Source of the DNA: a virus
DNA: 57,779 nt
Virus record (IMG/VR): IMGVR_UViG_3300036770_004266
Span: 1 to 57,779 of that record
Reading direction: 5' to 3' (one strand)
Positions 40,077 through 47,840 of this stretch are shown here, piece after piece. The position numbers were made by a program, and so were the translations under genes. The notes beneath the pieces were generated by a model, which did not search any database, was not told the DNA's origin, and was given only the letters and a program-made list of their open reading frames with translations. Position 1 is the first letter of the stretch. The number at the start of each line of letters is the position of its first letter.

Positions 40077-41229
40077 GCGTAACGTGCTCTCTATATGTTG
40101 CTGGGCTCCTATACCATTTCTCATATCCATCGTATTGTGTCATAATATCTATACAACGATGTATAGTATTGGACGTCCAATCTGATAACTTACCTAGATT
40201 ATAATGAGGTTTGTCTAATAGATTTTCTAACTTATCCATAGCATCATTCATAGACCAAGGAATATAAAGGCAGTTAGGATCATTAGCAAATGTCTCGGGA
40301 AACGATCTATAGGCAGGATATAAACAGTTTGTTCCCAGCGCATCCGCCTCGGATGCGGTATTGGATGTCCAATCCTGCAAAGCACAATTGAACAATACTC
40401 TACTATTCCCTAACAAATGATAATACTGATTTTTACTAAGGTTTTCATGTATGGTAATAACATTACCCTGTTCCAATAAACGGACTCTTTCTAAAGCAGA
40501 AGGATCATTAGAACGTAAAGGTCCACCTGATAGTATAGCAAATTCTACATCAGGAAAAGTTCTTTTAAACTTTTGAGCCAAATCCATAAACCAATGAGGT
40601 TGCTTTTCCCTATCAAATCTAGCAGCAAATACTACTCGTCGAGGTCTATCTTCAAAGTCTGGTAGTTTAGCCACTCTAGATCTTACTTCGTTCTTATCAA
40701 AAGCAAGTCCGGAGATGTTATAAATTGGGGCGCGCCATCCTGCGATCCTCATATGAGCAACCATTTCTTCATTAGAAGCCAATACCGTTACCCACGGAAG
40801 AAGCATTTCTTCATACTTTCTCATCCAATCATCCATGTTCCAGACGTGCAGGAAATCGTCTGGATCAATAGTCTGTGCTAAGCATCGAACATATACATTA
40901 GGCAACTGGTCCGACTGATCCATGATGTAAGGCAAGGATTCGATACCAGGCGTGAACATATCCTCGAAGAAGATAACATCCTCAGATGTAACCTCACCGT
41001 TCTTCATTTTCTGAACTAAGTTTGCCATCTGAGTTAAGGAATAATATGAGCGCCCATGCGCATCGAGCACCTGCCCAGTAACAATTGCCTTAGAATTATC
41101 TAAGGTCTGACCTCGAACAATTTCATAATTCAATCCACAATCTTTAAATGCTTTCTCAGACCATTGTTCAAGTTGAAGTGTATATCTACCTTCATAGGGC
41201 TCTAAACCCATATACCATAGTTTTCTCAT
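40063..41229 (-). CDS. GT4-like glycosyltransferase
   Basis: A 388-aa GT-B enzyme: RRVVFAARFDREKQPHWFMD in the middle and NTASEADALGTNCLYPAY near the end fit a GT4-type nucleotide-sugar site. It lies between GalE and the QueD-like/DpdA-like pair. It has no SLExLF tail. Whether it glycosylates DNA, a virion protein or a host glycan is not shown by the sequence. Confidence 0.75.
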   Translation of the reverse strand: MRKLWYMGLEPYEGRYTLQLEQWSEKAFKDCGLNYEIVRGQTLDNSKAIVTGQVLDAHGRSYYSLTQMANLVQKMKNGEVTSEDVIFFEDMFTPGIESLPYIMDQSDQLPNVYVRCLAQTIDPDDFLHVWNMDDWMRKYEEMLLPWVTVLASNEEMVAHMRIAGWRAPIYNISGLAFDKNEVRSRVAKLPDFEDRPRRVVFAARFDREKQPHWFMDLAQKFKRTFPDVEFAILSGGPLRSNDPSALERVRLLEQGNVITIHENLSKNQYYHLLGNSRVLFNCALQDWTSNTASEADALGTNCLYPAYRSFPETFANDPNCLYIPWSMNDAMDKLENLLDKPHYNLGKLSDWTSNTIHRCIDIMTQYDGYEKWYRSPATYREHVTHAKY

Positions 41230-41231
41230 AA

Positions 41232-41615
41232 TTAAAGCACCCTAAAATTTAAATTCCTAGAATATTCTAGTATAGCACCATTTTCATTATCTTCATATAC
41301 TTTGACAGTAATATCTCGCTTCGGATATTTTTCTTGTATATATTTAATTAAATCCTCAGCCAACATCTCGCAGGATTTATAATCGCATTGCATAGTGCCC
41401 TGCTCAAAAAGGTTTTCTAGTTCTCGTTTAAATAGAATAAATTCTACATCTCTGTCATTATGCTCAACCTCAAGCCGGACATAGAAATGAAAAATATGTC
41501 TATGCGGATATCCTAAGAAAGAAACATCTGATAATTTAGGATCATCTAAAGCAGCAGGGTATTTATGAATGCCCTCTTTCTGAAAGCTTACTTCAATCCA
41601 TCGTGTAATAATCAT
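41232..41615 (-). CDS. QueD-like T-fold protein coupled to the DpdA-like gene
   Basis: A 127-aa protein. HRHIFHFYVRLEV (38-50) and KSCEMLAEDL, then VKVYEDNENGAILEY, follow the QueD/T-fold order. H17, H38 and H40 could bind zinc, but the usual catalytic cysteine between them is missing. It overlaps the DpdA-like start by 4 bases. The true QueD is at 38581-39045, so this paralogue probably does a later or different step of base modification. Family likeness is modest. Confidence 0.6.
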   Translation of the reverse strand: MIITRWIEVSFQKEGIHKYPAALDDPKLSDVSFLGYPHRHIFHFYVRLEVEHNDRDVEFILFKRELENLFEQGTMQCDYKSCEMLAEDLIKYIQEKYPKRDITVKVYEDNENGAILEYSRNLNFRVL

Positions 41616-42898
41616 GCGAATAACTCCTCAAGTGATACCGGCGGAGCATGGGCAACAGATTCGGATTCCATATACTTGCTGCCAACATGCCGTTCCCAAT
41701 ATAAAAAGTCATCAATAGTTTTAACATCAAATAGAGTAGCATACTCATTTTCACACTTTTTATCCCTGCAAAATCTTAGGAACTCTTCCTTATTAGTTTT
41801 AAGTGTCTCTACATCCTTAGTAAAATTATGGACATTAGTTAAAATGAATCCCAATCTAGCTTCCATAATATCCTTAAATTTCCCACCCTTCTCTACATAC
41901 TCACCCACAGAAATATTCATCAATTCATGAAACTGTGTAGGATTGAAATCCAAATTGCATACAGTATTAATTTCCTCAGTCACGGTATTATAGATATTTG
42001 AGAATGGCCTTCCCATCTTTACTGAAGAACCTCCATATCCCGTTCCGGTCTTCTTATAGTATGAGAAGTAGAACAAGCCATTATCAAGGGACATAGAGTG
42101 AGTAGTAGAGTCATAAGATATGTCAATATTTTCATATAATCCTGTTTGCGAAAAAAGTAAATAGGGCAACATTCTCTTTAATGCGCCAACTCCAAGAACG
42201 TGTAGATGAAAAGGTTTTTCCATTGGAAGCAGAGAAACATAGAATGCCCGTTTAACATCTTCAAGCTGCCCCATACCTAATGCTGCAGATCCCATGGCAA
42301 CACCACCAATCCTATCCTTTAGATTTCCTACTTCTTCAAGAACATAATTTGCCCATTGAGCATAAGTCTCATGACACGCACCATGGACAATCATAAAAGG
42401 TCGGCACTTACTATTTAGTTTATCATAAGTCTCAATCTGTTCCTTGAGATTTTTACCCGTCTGCCTAGCATAATTCTCAAAATTATGAACATCAAAGTAT
42501 CTACGGCGAGTATCGATCTTTGCACTAGTACCATCTGTGCTAGTTGTCTTTACGGGAATTTCATCGAAGGACATTCCAATGTCTGCCCATTCTGCTTGAT
42601 TATTAAATACCTTGTTTCTTGTTTCCGGGGTATTAGGAAGCCCCCGGGTAATAATCTGTAGACCACCTGAGTCCGCATGGATATTCTTGATTGCTGATCT
42701 ATACTTTTGTAGTTTCTTACCAAAGTTCTTTTCAGTAAATCCATTATATAATAACGAGAACTCATGACCATTTTTATTATGGACAGTGCGAGAAATCATA
42801 CTATTAATCATTTCCAAAGTCTCGGGATCGTTACATTGTTCTGCACCTAATCTGAGATATGCGGGACCCGAAATTACATATTCTAAACTCTTACTCAT
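41612..42898 (-). CDS. dpdA: DpdA-like DNA 7-deazaguanine transglycosylase (TGT fold)
   Basis: A 428-aa protein with HADSGGLQ (74-81, the DSGGxQ motif of tRNA-guanine transglycosylases), SFDEIP (110-115), VHGACHETYAQWANY and GGVAMGSAALG. The combination with FolE, QueD and QueE in a phage points to DpdA, which exchanges guanine in DNA for a 7-deazaguanine. The C-terminus SLEELFA resembles the polymerase clamp-binding tail. It overlaps the QueD-like and GT genes by 4 bases each. A tRNA transglycosylase is less likely. Confidence 0.82.
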   Translation of the reverse strand: MSKSLEYVISGPAYLRLGAEQCNDPETLEMINSMISRTVHNKNGHEFSLLYNGFTEKNFGKKLQKYRSAIKNIHADSGGLQIITRGLPNTPETRNKVFNNQAEWADIGMSFDEIPVKTTSTDGTSAKIDTRRRYFDVHNFENYARQTGKNLKEQIETYDKLNSKCRPFMIVHGACHETYAQWANYVLEEVGNLKDRIGGVAMGSAALGMGQLEDVKRAFYVSLLPMEKPFHLHVLGVGALKRMLPYLLFSQTGLYENIDISYDSTTHSMSLDNGLFYFSYYKKTGTGYGGSSVKMGRPFSNIYNTVTEEINTVCNLDFNPTQFHELMNISVGEYVEKGGKFKDIMEARLGFILTNVHNFTKDVETLKTNKEEFLRFCRDKKCENEYATLFDVKTIDDFLYWERHVGSKYMESESVAHAPPVSLEELFA

Positions 42899-44253
42899 GC
42901 GAATAAACTTTCTAAAGAGGATTCTTCCTGTTCTTCTGGGATATAGTTTTTATCCTTAGACAAATAACTATCAGTATCTGTATATATTGTATTAAATTTA
43001 TGCTTGTTTGTCAATACAGAACGGATATCATCAATTGCTATATCTTTCCGTCCTAGCGAAATTAAAAATTCCTTATACCGTACGGTATACTTTTCATTAA
43101 TCTTCGCCCTATCCGAATTAGATTCTGCAGGCTTAAAACTATCAAAACATTGTAACCAATTTTGAATACCATTATCATTCATACTTTTAACGTAATCCAA
43201 TGCTCCGGTATCATACCATTTAGAAATATCTGAATTATATAGTTTAGTAATTACATCATTAACTTTATCTTTAGTTGTAGATATAAAATACTTTTGATCA
43301 AAATTATCTGTCCATGAAACGCCTTTAATAGTAATCGTTGGCATGTGTCCCATAGTCTCATAAAATGCCAATCCAAAACTTTCCCTTAGTGCAGGATTAT
43401 ACGCTACACGGGCAGAGGTTATAAAATTAACTTTTTCCTGACCAATAATTCCTATCTTTATTTGGAAATCGGCTCCTATCTCCTGCATCGCCTTTTCAAA
43501 TTTCTTAGCACCGTTAGTATTAGTGATTATCTTTGCAGGTAACTTGGTCTCTGCAATCATCTTCACAAATGCTTCAGGATTCTTCCTTGGCTCCCAACGA
43601 CCGATCCATAGAACACCTGACTTTTCTTTCTCGTGTTTATTTAGCAGATCTGCCTCGGGCATAGGTAATGGTAAACACCTTGCTGTACTAAAACGCTTAG
43701 CTAATTCATTCTTATTTCTATCCGTCTGCGTTCCAATAACAATATTCGGCAAAGTTAAAAGGGCATTAAAATATTCATTAAAGGACTCGGTAAACTCATT
43801 TTTCCAAGATCGATCATCCAAGAATACCATACTTTCATTATGAGTATAATAGATAATTTGGCAGTAACGATGAATGTTTAAACAGTATACTGCGGGGAAG
43901 GATTCTAATGTATTACAGATAATGATATCATATACATTATCATTCAATGCCTTTAGCATAGAGTTTCTGAAGTTAATCATCTTCTCTATGTTATACGAAT
44001 CCTCAAATATAAAAGTCTTGGTATGGTCGGTATAAGGAGTTACGTAACTCGGGTATACGAATCTAGCGCCCTTGCTCTCAAGGTATTCCTTAAACTCAGT
44101 ATTGGATGTGGGTTTGTCGGATATGATATCAATCTTATATCCAAGTGGAGTAAAATTTTCTACGAAGCTCTTAGCAAATTGTCCCAACCCACCATGAGGT
44201 ATAGTATGTTGATCGCTTAAACAAAAAGCAATTCTCTTTTTATATGTCTGCAT
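42895..44253 (-). CDS. GT4-family glycosyltransferase with clamp-type tail
   Basis: A 452-aa GT-B enzyme. GVLWIGRWEPRKNPEAFVK (donor site) and ALRESFGLAFYETMG (the E-x7-E of GT4). It ends in SLESLFA, matching the tails of this phage's DNA polymerase and DpdA-like protein. It overlaps DpdA-like by 4 bases. T4's alpha-glucosyltransferase, as I recall, also contacts gp45. I therefore infer a DNA-base glycosyltransferase acting at the fork. An ordinary surface-glycan transferase is the alternative. Confidence 0.75.
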   Translation of the reverse strand: MQTYKKRIAFCLSDQHTIPHGGLGQFAKSFVENFTPLGYKIDIISDKPTSNTEFKEYLESKGARFVYPSYVTPYTDHTKTFIFEDSYNIEKMINFRNSMLKALNDNVYDIIICNTLESFPAVYCLNIHRYCQIIYYTHNESMVFLDDRSWKNEFTESFNEYFNALLTLPNIVIGTQTDRNKNELAKRFSTARCLPLPMPEADLLNKHEKEKSGVLWIGRWEPRKNPEAFVKMIAETKLPAKIITNTNGAKKFEKAMQEIGADFQIKIGIIGQEKVNFITSARVAYNPALRESFGLAFYETMGHMPTITIKGVSWTDNFDQKYFISTTKDKVNDVITKLYNSDISKWYDTGALDYVKSMNDNGIQNWLQCFDSFKPAESNSDRAKINEKYTVRYKEFLISLGRKDIAIDDIRSVLTNKHKFNTIYTDTDSYLSKDKNYIPEEQEESSLESLFA

Positions 44254-44763
44254 TTATTCACCTAAAATTTTGATCAAGTGTTTTGTCTGAAACATAGCAT
44301 CATCTAACGCATTATGATGAGTACCTTCCCTTTCATCTGCAGGAATCCAATGAAACAAATTCTTTACTGTCCTATAACAACGATCGTCCCAGGCCTTCCA
44401 AGGAGGTTTCATACCCAAAGTAAAATATGCATTGGATAAAATAGTATTATCGAATACAGCACCGTTACCCCAAACAGGAACACTTAATTGCCCATACCAA
44501 TCTGAAAATTTTTCTAGTGCTTCGGTTAGAGGAATATTATTCCTACGTAATTCTTTTAACGCTTCTGGATTTTGTCTAGACCACCATTCCACAGTATCCT
44601 TAGATATTCTCAATCCTGCATCCTTACAACTATCAATACTAATGGTGCAGTAAAATGTATCCAATATATTACTTGCTGCCCATTTTACTGCACCAATAGA
44701 ACAAATCGCCGCATCTGCTCTGGTAGACATTGTCTCCAGATCAACCATAACATTCATGCTCAT
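44254..44763 (-). CDS. dexA: DexA-like 3'-5' exonuclease (DEDD family)
   Basis: A 169-aa DEDD nuclease: VMVDLETMST (D-x-E, about 5-14), GNGAVFDN in the middle and HHALDDAMFQ near the end (ALDD motif). It resembles the exonuclease domain of T4 DexA (227 aa), which degrades DNA from 3' ends. It overlaps FolE by 4 bases and abuts the glycosyltransferase. Confidence 0.8.
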   Translation of the reverse strand: MSMNVMVDLETMSTRADAAICSIGAVKWAASNILDTFYCTISIDSCKDAGLRISKDTVEWWSRQNPEALKELRRNNIPLTEALEKFSDWYGQLSVPVWGNGAVFDNTILSNAYFTLGMKPPWKAWDDRCYRTVKNLFHWIPADEREGTHHNALDDAMFQTKHLIKILGE

Positions 44764-45452
44764 TTATTTCCCATTCGAGCTATACTTAAAAATTCATTAC
44801 GAGCCGCAGGATCGGTTTTAAATCCTCCACCTAATCTCACGGTTACTGTAGAACTACCCACATCCTCGACACCTCGAGATTTAACACAATAATGCTGAGC
44901 ATCAATTAGAACAGCAACATCTTCGGTCTCTAATATGAATTGAAGTGCATGAAAGATTTGCTCAGTAAGCCTTTCTTGAATCTGAGGACGCTTACTAAAA
45001 TATTCAACGATACGATTAATTTTACTCAATCCGAGAACTTTCCTTTTAGGAACATACGCAACCGTTGCCCTACCGTCAATTATTACAAAGTGGTGCTCGC
45101 AGTTACTTTGGACATTAACATTCCTTTCGACAACCATTTCATTATATTCCATCTTATTTTCAACGGTTGTACATTTAGGAAATGCCTCATAATCCAATCC
45201 CCAGAAAATCTCGTTGACATACATCTTGGCAACACGCTTAGGAGTTTCTGTTAAACTATCATCTCGAAGATCTAATCCGAGGGCTACCATAATTTGAGAA
45301 AAATAATTTTCAATTACATCGATCTTAGTTTTACGATCCATCGGATATCCCAGAGCCATTTCGTTCATAGGAGTTTCTACACCCATTTCCTCAAGATGCT
45401 TGTGTATTGCGAGACCCAACTCAGGATCAGTTTTAGTTTTATTATATGACAT
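44760..45452 (-). CDS. folE: GTP cyclohydrolase I
   Basis: A 230-aa enzyme, start at 45452 behind AAGGATTC. It has a zinc site with C118, H121 (NCEHHFV) and C189 (QHYCVKSRGVED), and GxxLSKxxR-type KVLGLSKINR. It converts GTP to dihydroneopterin triphosphate, the first step to 7-deazaguanine. It lies in one run with QueD, QueE and DpdA-like, so it serves base modification rather than folate. A late box lies 61 bases upstream. Confidence 0.95.
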   Translation of the reverse strand: MSYNKTKTDPELGLAIHKHLEEMGVETPMNEMALGYPMDRKTKIDVIENYFSQIMVALGLDLRDDSLTETPKRVAKMYVNEIFWGLDYEAFPKCTTVENKMEYNEMVVERNVNVQSNCEHHFVIIDGRATVAYVPKRKVLGLSKINRIVEYFSKRPQIQERLTEQIFHALQFILETEDVAVLIDAQHYCVKSRGVEDVGSSTVTVRLGGGFKTDPAARNEFLSIARMGNK

Positions 45453-45513
45453 TTTAGAATCCTTCCTTACTCGGATATTGAGATTGAAATTTGCTACCTT
45501 TGTGTAGCACAAT

Positions 45514-45521
45514 TATTTATA
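45514..45521 (-). promoter_or_regulatory. Late-type promoter box TATAAATA upstream of folE
   Basis: Minus strand TATAAATA overlapping the PRTase stop codon. It lies 61 bases before the FolE ATG. It could add a late transcript for the modification genes. Chance cannot be ruled out in AT-rich sequence. Confidence 0.4.
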
Positions 45522-45945
45522 TAGTTTCCCACCAGAAATCAAACCATTCGGGAGTATCGTTTCGATTAATTGTCTGGGCACAAAAATTAGGAACAATACT
45601 ATATTGATTAATAAAATTATAAATTAATACTGCAGTATCCATCTTCCAGTAATGTTTTTGAATATAGTGTAATGTGTCACCCCTGTCCAAAATATCATCA
45701 ACTAAAAGAATATTACGTTCTCTATTATTTAATAATGTTGGACTTTCCTCTTCTCGTATTCCCTTATGTGACCATTGTATTGATGCCATTGGGATATCTA
45801 ATATATTTGATAAATGCACTGCGGGAACCAATCCTCCCCTTTGAATGCCCACTATTAAATCATATCTAGTGCCGGACTTCAATATTGCATGGCGAAGGAT
45901 ATCTATATCCTTTCGATATTCTTCAATAGTATACTTTATTCCCAT
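45517..45945 (-). CDS. Phosphoribosyltransferase (type I PRTase)
   Basis: A 142-aa protein, start at 45945 (TAATG with queE). The PRPP loop ILLVDDILDRGDTL and the N-terminal YDLIVGIQRGGLVPA are typical of guanine/xanthine or hypoxanthine PRTases. It might salvage purines or transfer a modified base; its place between QueE and FolE links it to the base-modification pathway. Substrate unknown. Confidence 0.8.
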   Translation of the reverse strand: MGIKYTIEEYRKDIDILRHAILKSGTRYDLIVGIQRGGLVPAVHLSNILDIPMASIQWSHKGIREEESPTLLNNRERNILLVDDILDRGDTLHYIQKHYWKMDTAVLIYNFINQYSIVPNFCAQTINRNDTPEWFDFWWETI

Positions 45946-46799
45946 TAGGTTCCCCACGCATTTTTAAAGAGCGGAATCTGAAGACGGTCTGAATATCTCC
46001 AACCTTTCTCCATTGCTAGATTTGCAACAGTAGTTTTATGTTTATTATACATAATTTCTTCACCGCCACATGGCATCAAATATACAGTACCGCCGAATCC
46101 AGCTTTACGATATTCATTAACTGCTTCTTCTGCTTCTTTGACATCATCTTCATTAGCCACCACAAACTTGAGATAGGTATACCCATTTTTTTCATACTGC
46201 TTAATTACATCAGGTTTTATAGCATCTTCCCATTTTTCACCAGACACGGACAATTTAGGAGATACTGAGAATGTCAATTTATCGTAATCCCTACCATATC
46301 GAGTCCAGGTCTCAAACAAATATTCTTCAAACTCCTCAGACAGAGGTTGTGTACCATTTGTCTCGAATGTAATTTCGGTACAAGGAACCATCTTAGGGTT
46401 ATTTAAAAGATCGGGATATGATCTTTGCCAACCCAATAACGGCTCGCCTCCAGTAATAACTAAGTGAATATCGCCCCAACGGTTTTCCGGAAGTAAATCA
46501 GCAATCGCGTCAGCCACACTATTGGTGTCAAGAACAGGACTAAGATGCTTAAAGCGAGGATCCCAACTAGCATATGAATCACATCCAGTAGTGACGAGAG
46601 GAAGGTCTTCATATTTTTTATACTTATCTATAGTTTGAAATACTATATCCCGTTCCGCGGATTGTTCTCCCGTCGGCATACCAAAACCGGAACAAGTAAA
46701 ATTACATCCAAAAGTTCTTAGAAATATCGAAGGCACGCCCATATAGCGCCCTTCGCCCTGAATAGAATAAAATAATTCTGCAATTTTTAGTTTAGCCAT
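45945..46799 (-). CDS. queE: QueE-like radical SAM enzyme (7-carboxy-7-deazaguanine synthase)
   Basis: A 284-aa protein. EIFYSIQGEGRYMGVPSIFLR-type opening (residues 7-28, FYSIQGEG) is the QueE signature. Iron-sulphur cysteines: C32 and C36 (GCNFTC), then C73 in TGCDSYASWD, giving C-x3-C-x36-C instead of the tight CX3CX2C. ITGGEPLLGW is the SAM-binding GGEP. It makes CDG from carboxy-tetrahydropterin. The large insertion in the cluster loop is unusual. Confidence 0.85.
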   Translation of the reverse strand: MAKLKIAELFYSIQGEGRYMGVPSIFLRTFGCNFTCSGFGMPTGEQSAERDIVFQTIDKYKKYEDLPLVTTGCDSYASWDPRFKHLSPVLDTNSVADAIADLLPENRWGDIHLVITGGEPLLGWQRSYPDLLNNPKMVPCTEITFETNGTQPLSEEFEEYLFETWTRYGRDYDKLTFSVSPKLSVSGEKWEDAIKPDVIKQYEKNGYTYLKFVVANEDDVKEAEEAVNEYRKAGFGGTVYLMPCGGEEIMYNKHKTTVANLAMEKGWRYSDRLQIPLFKNAWGT

Positions 46800-46814
46800 A
46801 ATAATATTATATAG

Positions 46815-47429
46815 TTAATTCGCATAGAAGTCTATAACGTTTTCTTCCTTTTTTTCCTTTTTCTTTTTCTGACTAGGAATTTCCCGCTTATCCGGATCTA
46901 TAACGTCCAATTGTTTTTTCAAATATTCAACCAATTGTCTACCAGCCTCAGAATCATCTCCTTCTTGAATTAGAGCATCCAAATCCAAATTCTCAATCAT
47001 TTTATATTTAGTCGCCTGTTGTTTCTTTTCTTTTTGTATCCTGCGAATAAATGCAAAATAAATGATCTGCGTATAATATGCAAAAGGATTAGAAGATTTC
47101 TCTGGATCAAATTTTGCTGCTGCAGTTAAACAATTTTCAATACCATCCGAAATCATATCGTCTCTAAAAGTATAATTTATGAAGTTGGATTTATATGATA
47201 AATGGGTGGCAATTTTAATAAAGCATTCGCCTATATAATTAGGCACCTGCGGTATTTCTTTATCCGCCAGATCTGCTTTATTTACGTCATTCTTATAATC
47301 TATAAGCGCAGCTAAAAACTTTTTATTATCTACGTAATGCGATGATGTAGGAATATTTCTAGTGGAGTATTCTTGTACTTCTTTTACTTCCTCTGTTAAT
47401 TCCTCGATCTCTTTCTTCTTCTTCGGCAT
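46815..47429 (-). CDS. 55: Late-transcription sigma factor (T4 gp55)
   Basis: A 204-aa product, start at 47429 behind GAGGGG. YRDDMISDGIENC-like FRDDMISDGIENCLTAAAKF followed by NPFAYYTQIIYFAFIRRI is the gp55/sigma70 region 2 core. gp55 directs RNA polymerase to late TATAAATA promoters, several of which are seen here. The C-terminus NVIDFYAN may be its gp45-binding tail. The gene overlaps the upstream ORF by 71 bases. Confidence 0.9.
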   Translation of the reverse strand: MPKKKKEIEELTEEVKEVQEYSTRNIPTSSHYVDNKKFLAALIDYKNDVNKADLADKEIPQVPNYIGECFIKIATHLSYKSNFINYTFRDDMISDGIENCLTAAAKFDPEKSSNPFAYYTQIIYFAFIRRIQKEKKQQATKYKMIENLDLDALIQEGDDSEAGRQLVEYLKKQLDVIDPDKREIPSQKKKKEKKEENVIDFYAN

Positions 47430-47829
47430 CTTCTTCACCCCTCTGTATTGCGTTTAACATTTCTTCTAAAATATCTTCAGTTTCATCCTCTTCTAAATCT
47501 TCTTCAGATAGCGAGGAATCATCTTTACCTCTGTTCATTGTATATTCTATATAGTTAGAAATCAATTCCTTTTTTGGTGTAGATGCAACTAGAATCTGAG
47601 AGGTAGGAATTTCTAGTATATCATTTTCTGCAAAGGATAACCAAGGGATTAATATGTAACTTTCAACTATAGAATTCTCTCTAGGAATTCTCAAAAGGTT
47701 TATCATTATAGGTTCTATAATATTAATAAGTGGTCTATCGTATAAATTAATGCAACTATCATCAGTTCTGCAGATGATAGTATCACCATTAACTAACTTG
47801 AGCATTTTATAATAAAGTGCGTCGTCCAT
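47359..47829 (-). CDS. Sm-like/acidic-tail hypothetical protein before gp55
   Basis: A 156-aa protein. The N-terminal 95 residues (YYKMLKLVNGDTIICRTDD...) look like a small beta barrel, similar in design to the protein at 15642-15986. A very acidic tail (EEDLEEDETEDILEE) and a basic end follow. Its last 71 bases overlap gp55 in another frame. Function unknown; position suggests a link with late transcription. Confidence 0.6.
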   Translation of the reverse strand: MDDALYYKMLKLVNGDTIICRTDDSCINLYDRPLINIIEPIMINLLRIPRENSIVESYILIPWLSFAENDILEIPTSQILVASTPKKELISNYIEYTMNRGKDDSSLSEEDLEEDETEDILEEMLNAIQRGEEDAEEEERDRGINRGSKRSTRILH

Positions 47830-47840
47830 TAGTAATCCTT

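Noticed and set aside
40077-40130. N-terminal extension of the GalE-like protein
   Set aside because: The extension precedes the Rossmann start and overlaps the previous gene; no ribosome site supports it.
42119-42125. TTGACA on the minus strand inside the DpdA-like gene as a promoter
   Set aside because: No TATAAT-like hexamer 17 bases downstream; chance occurrence in coding DNA.
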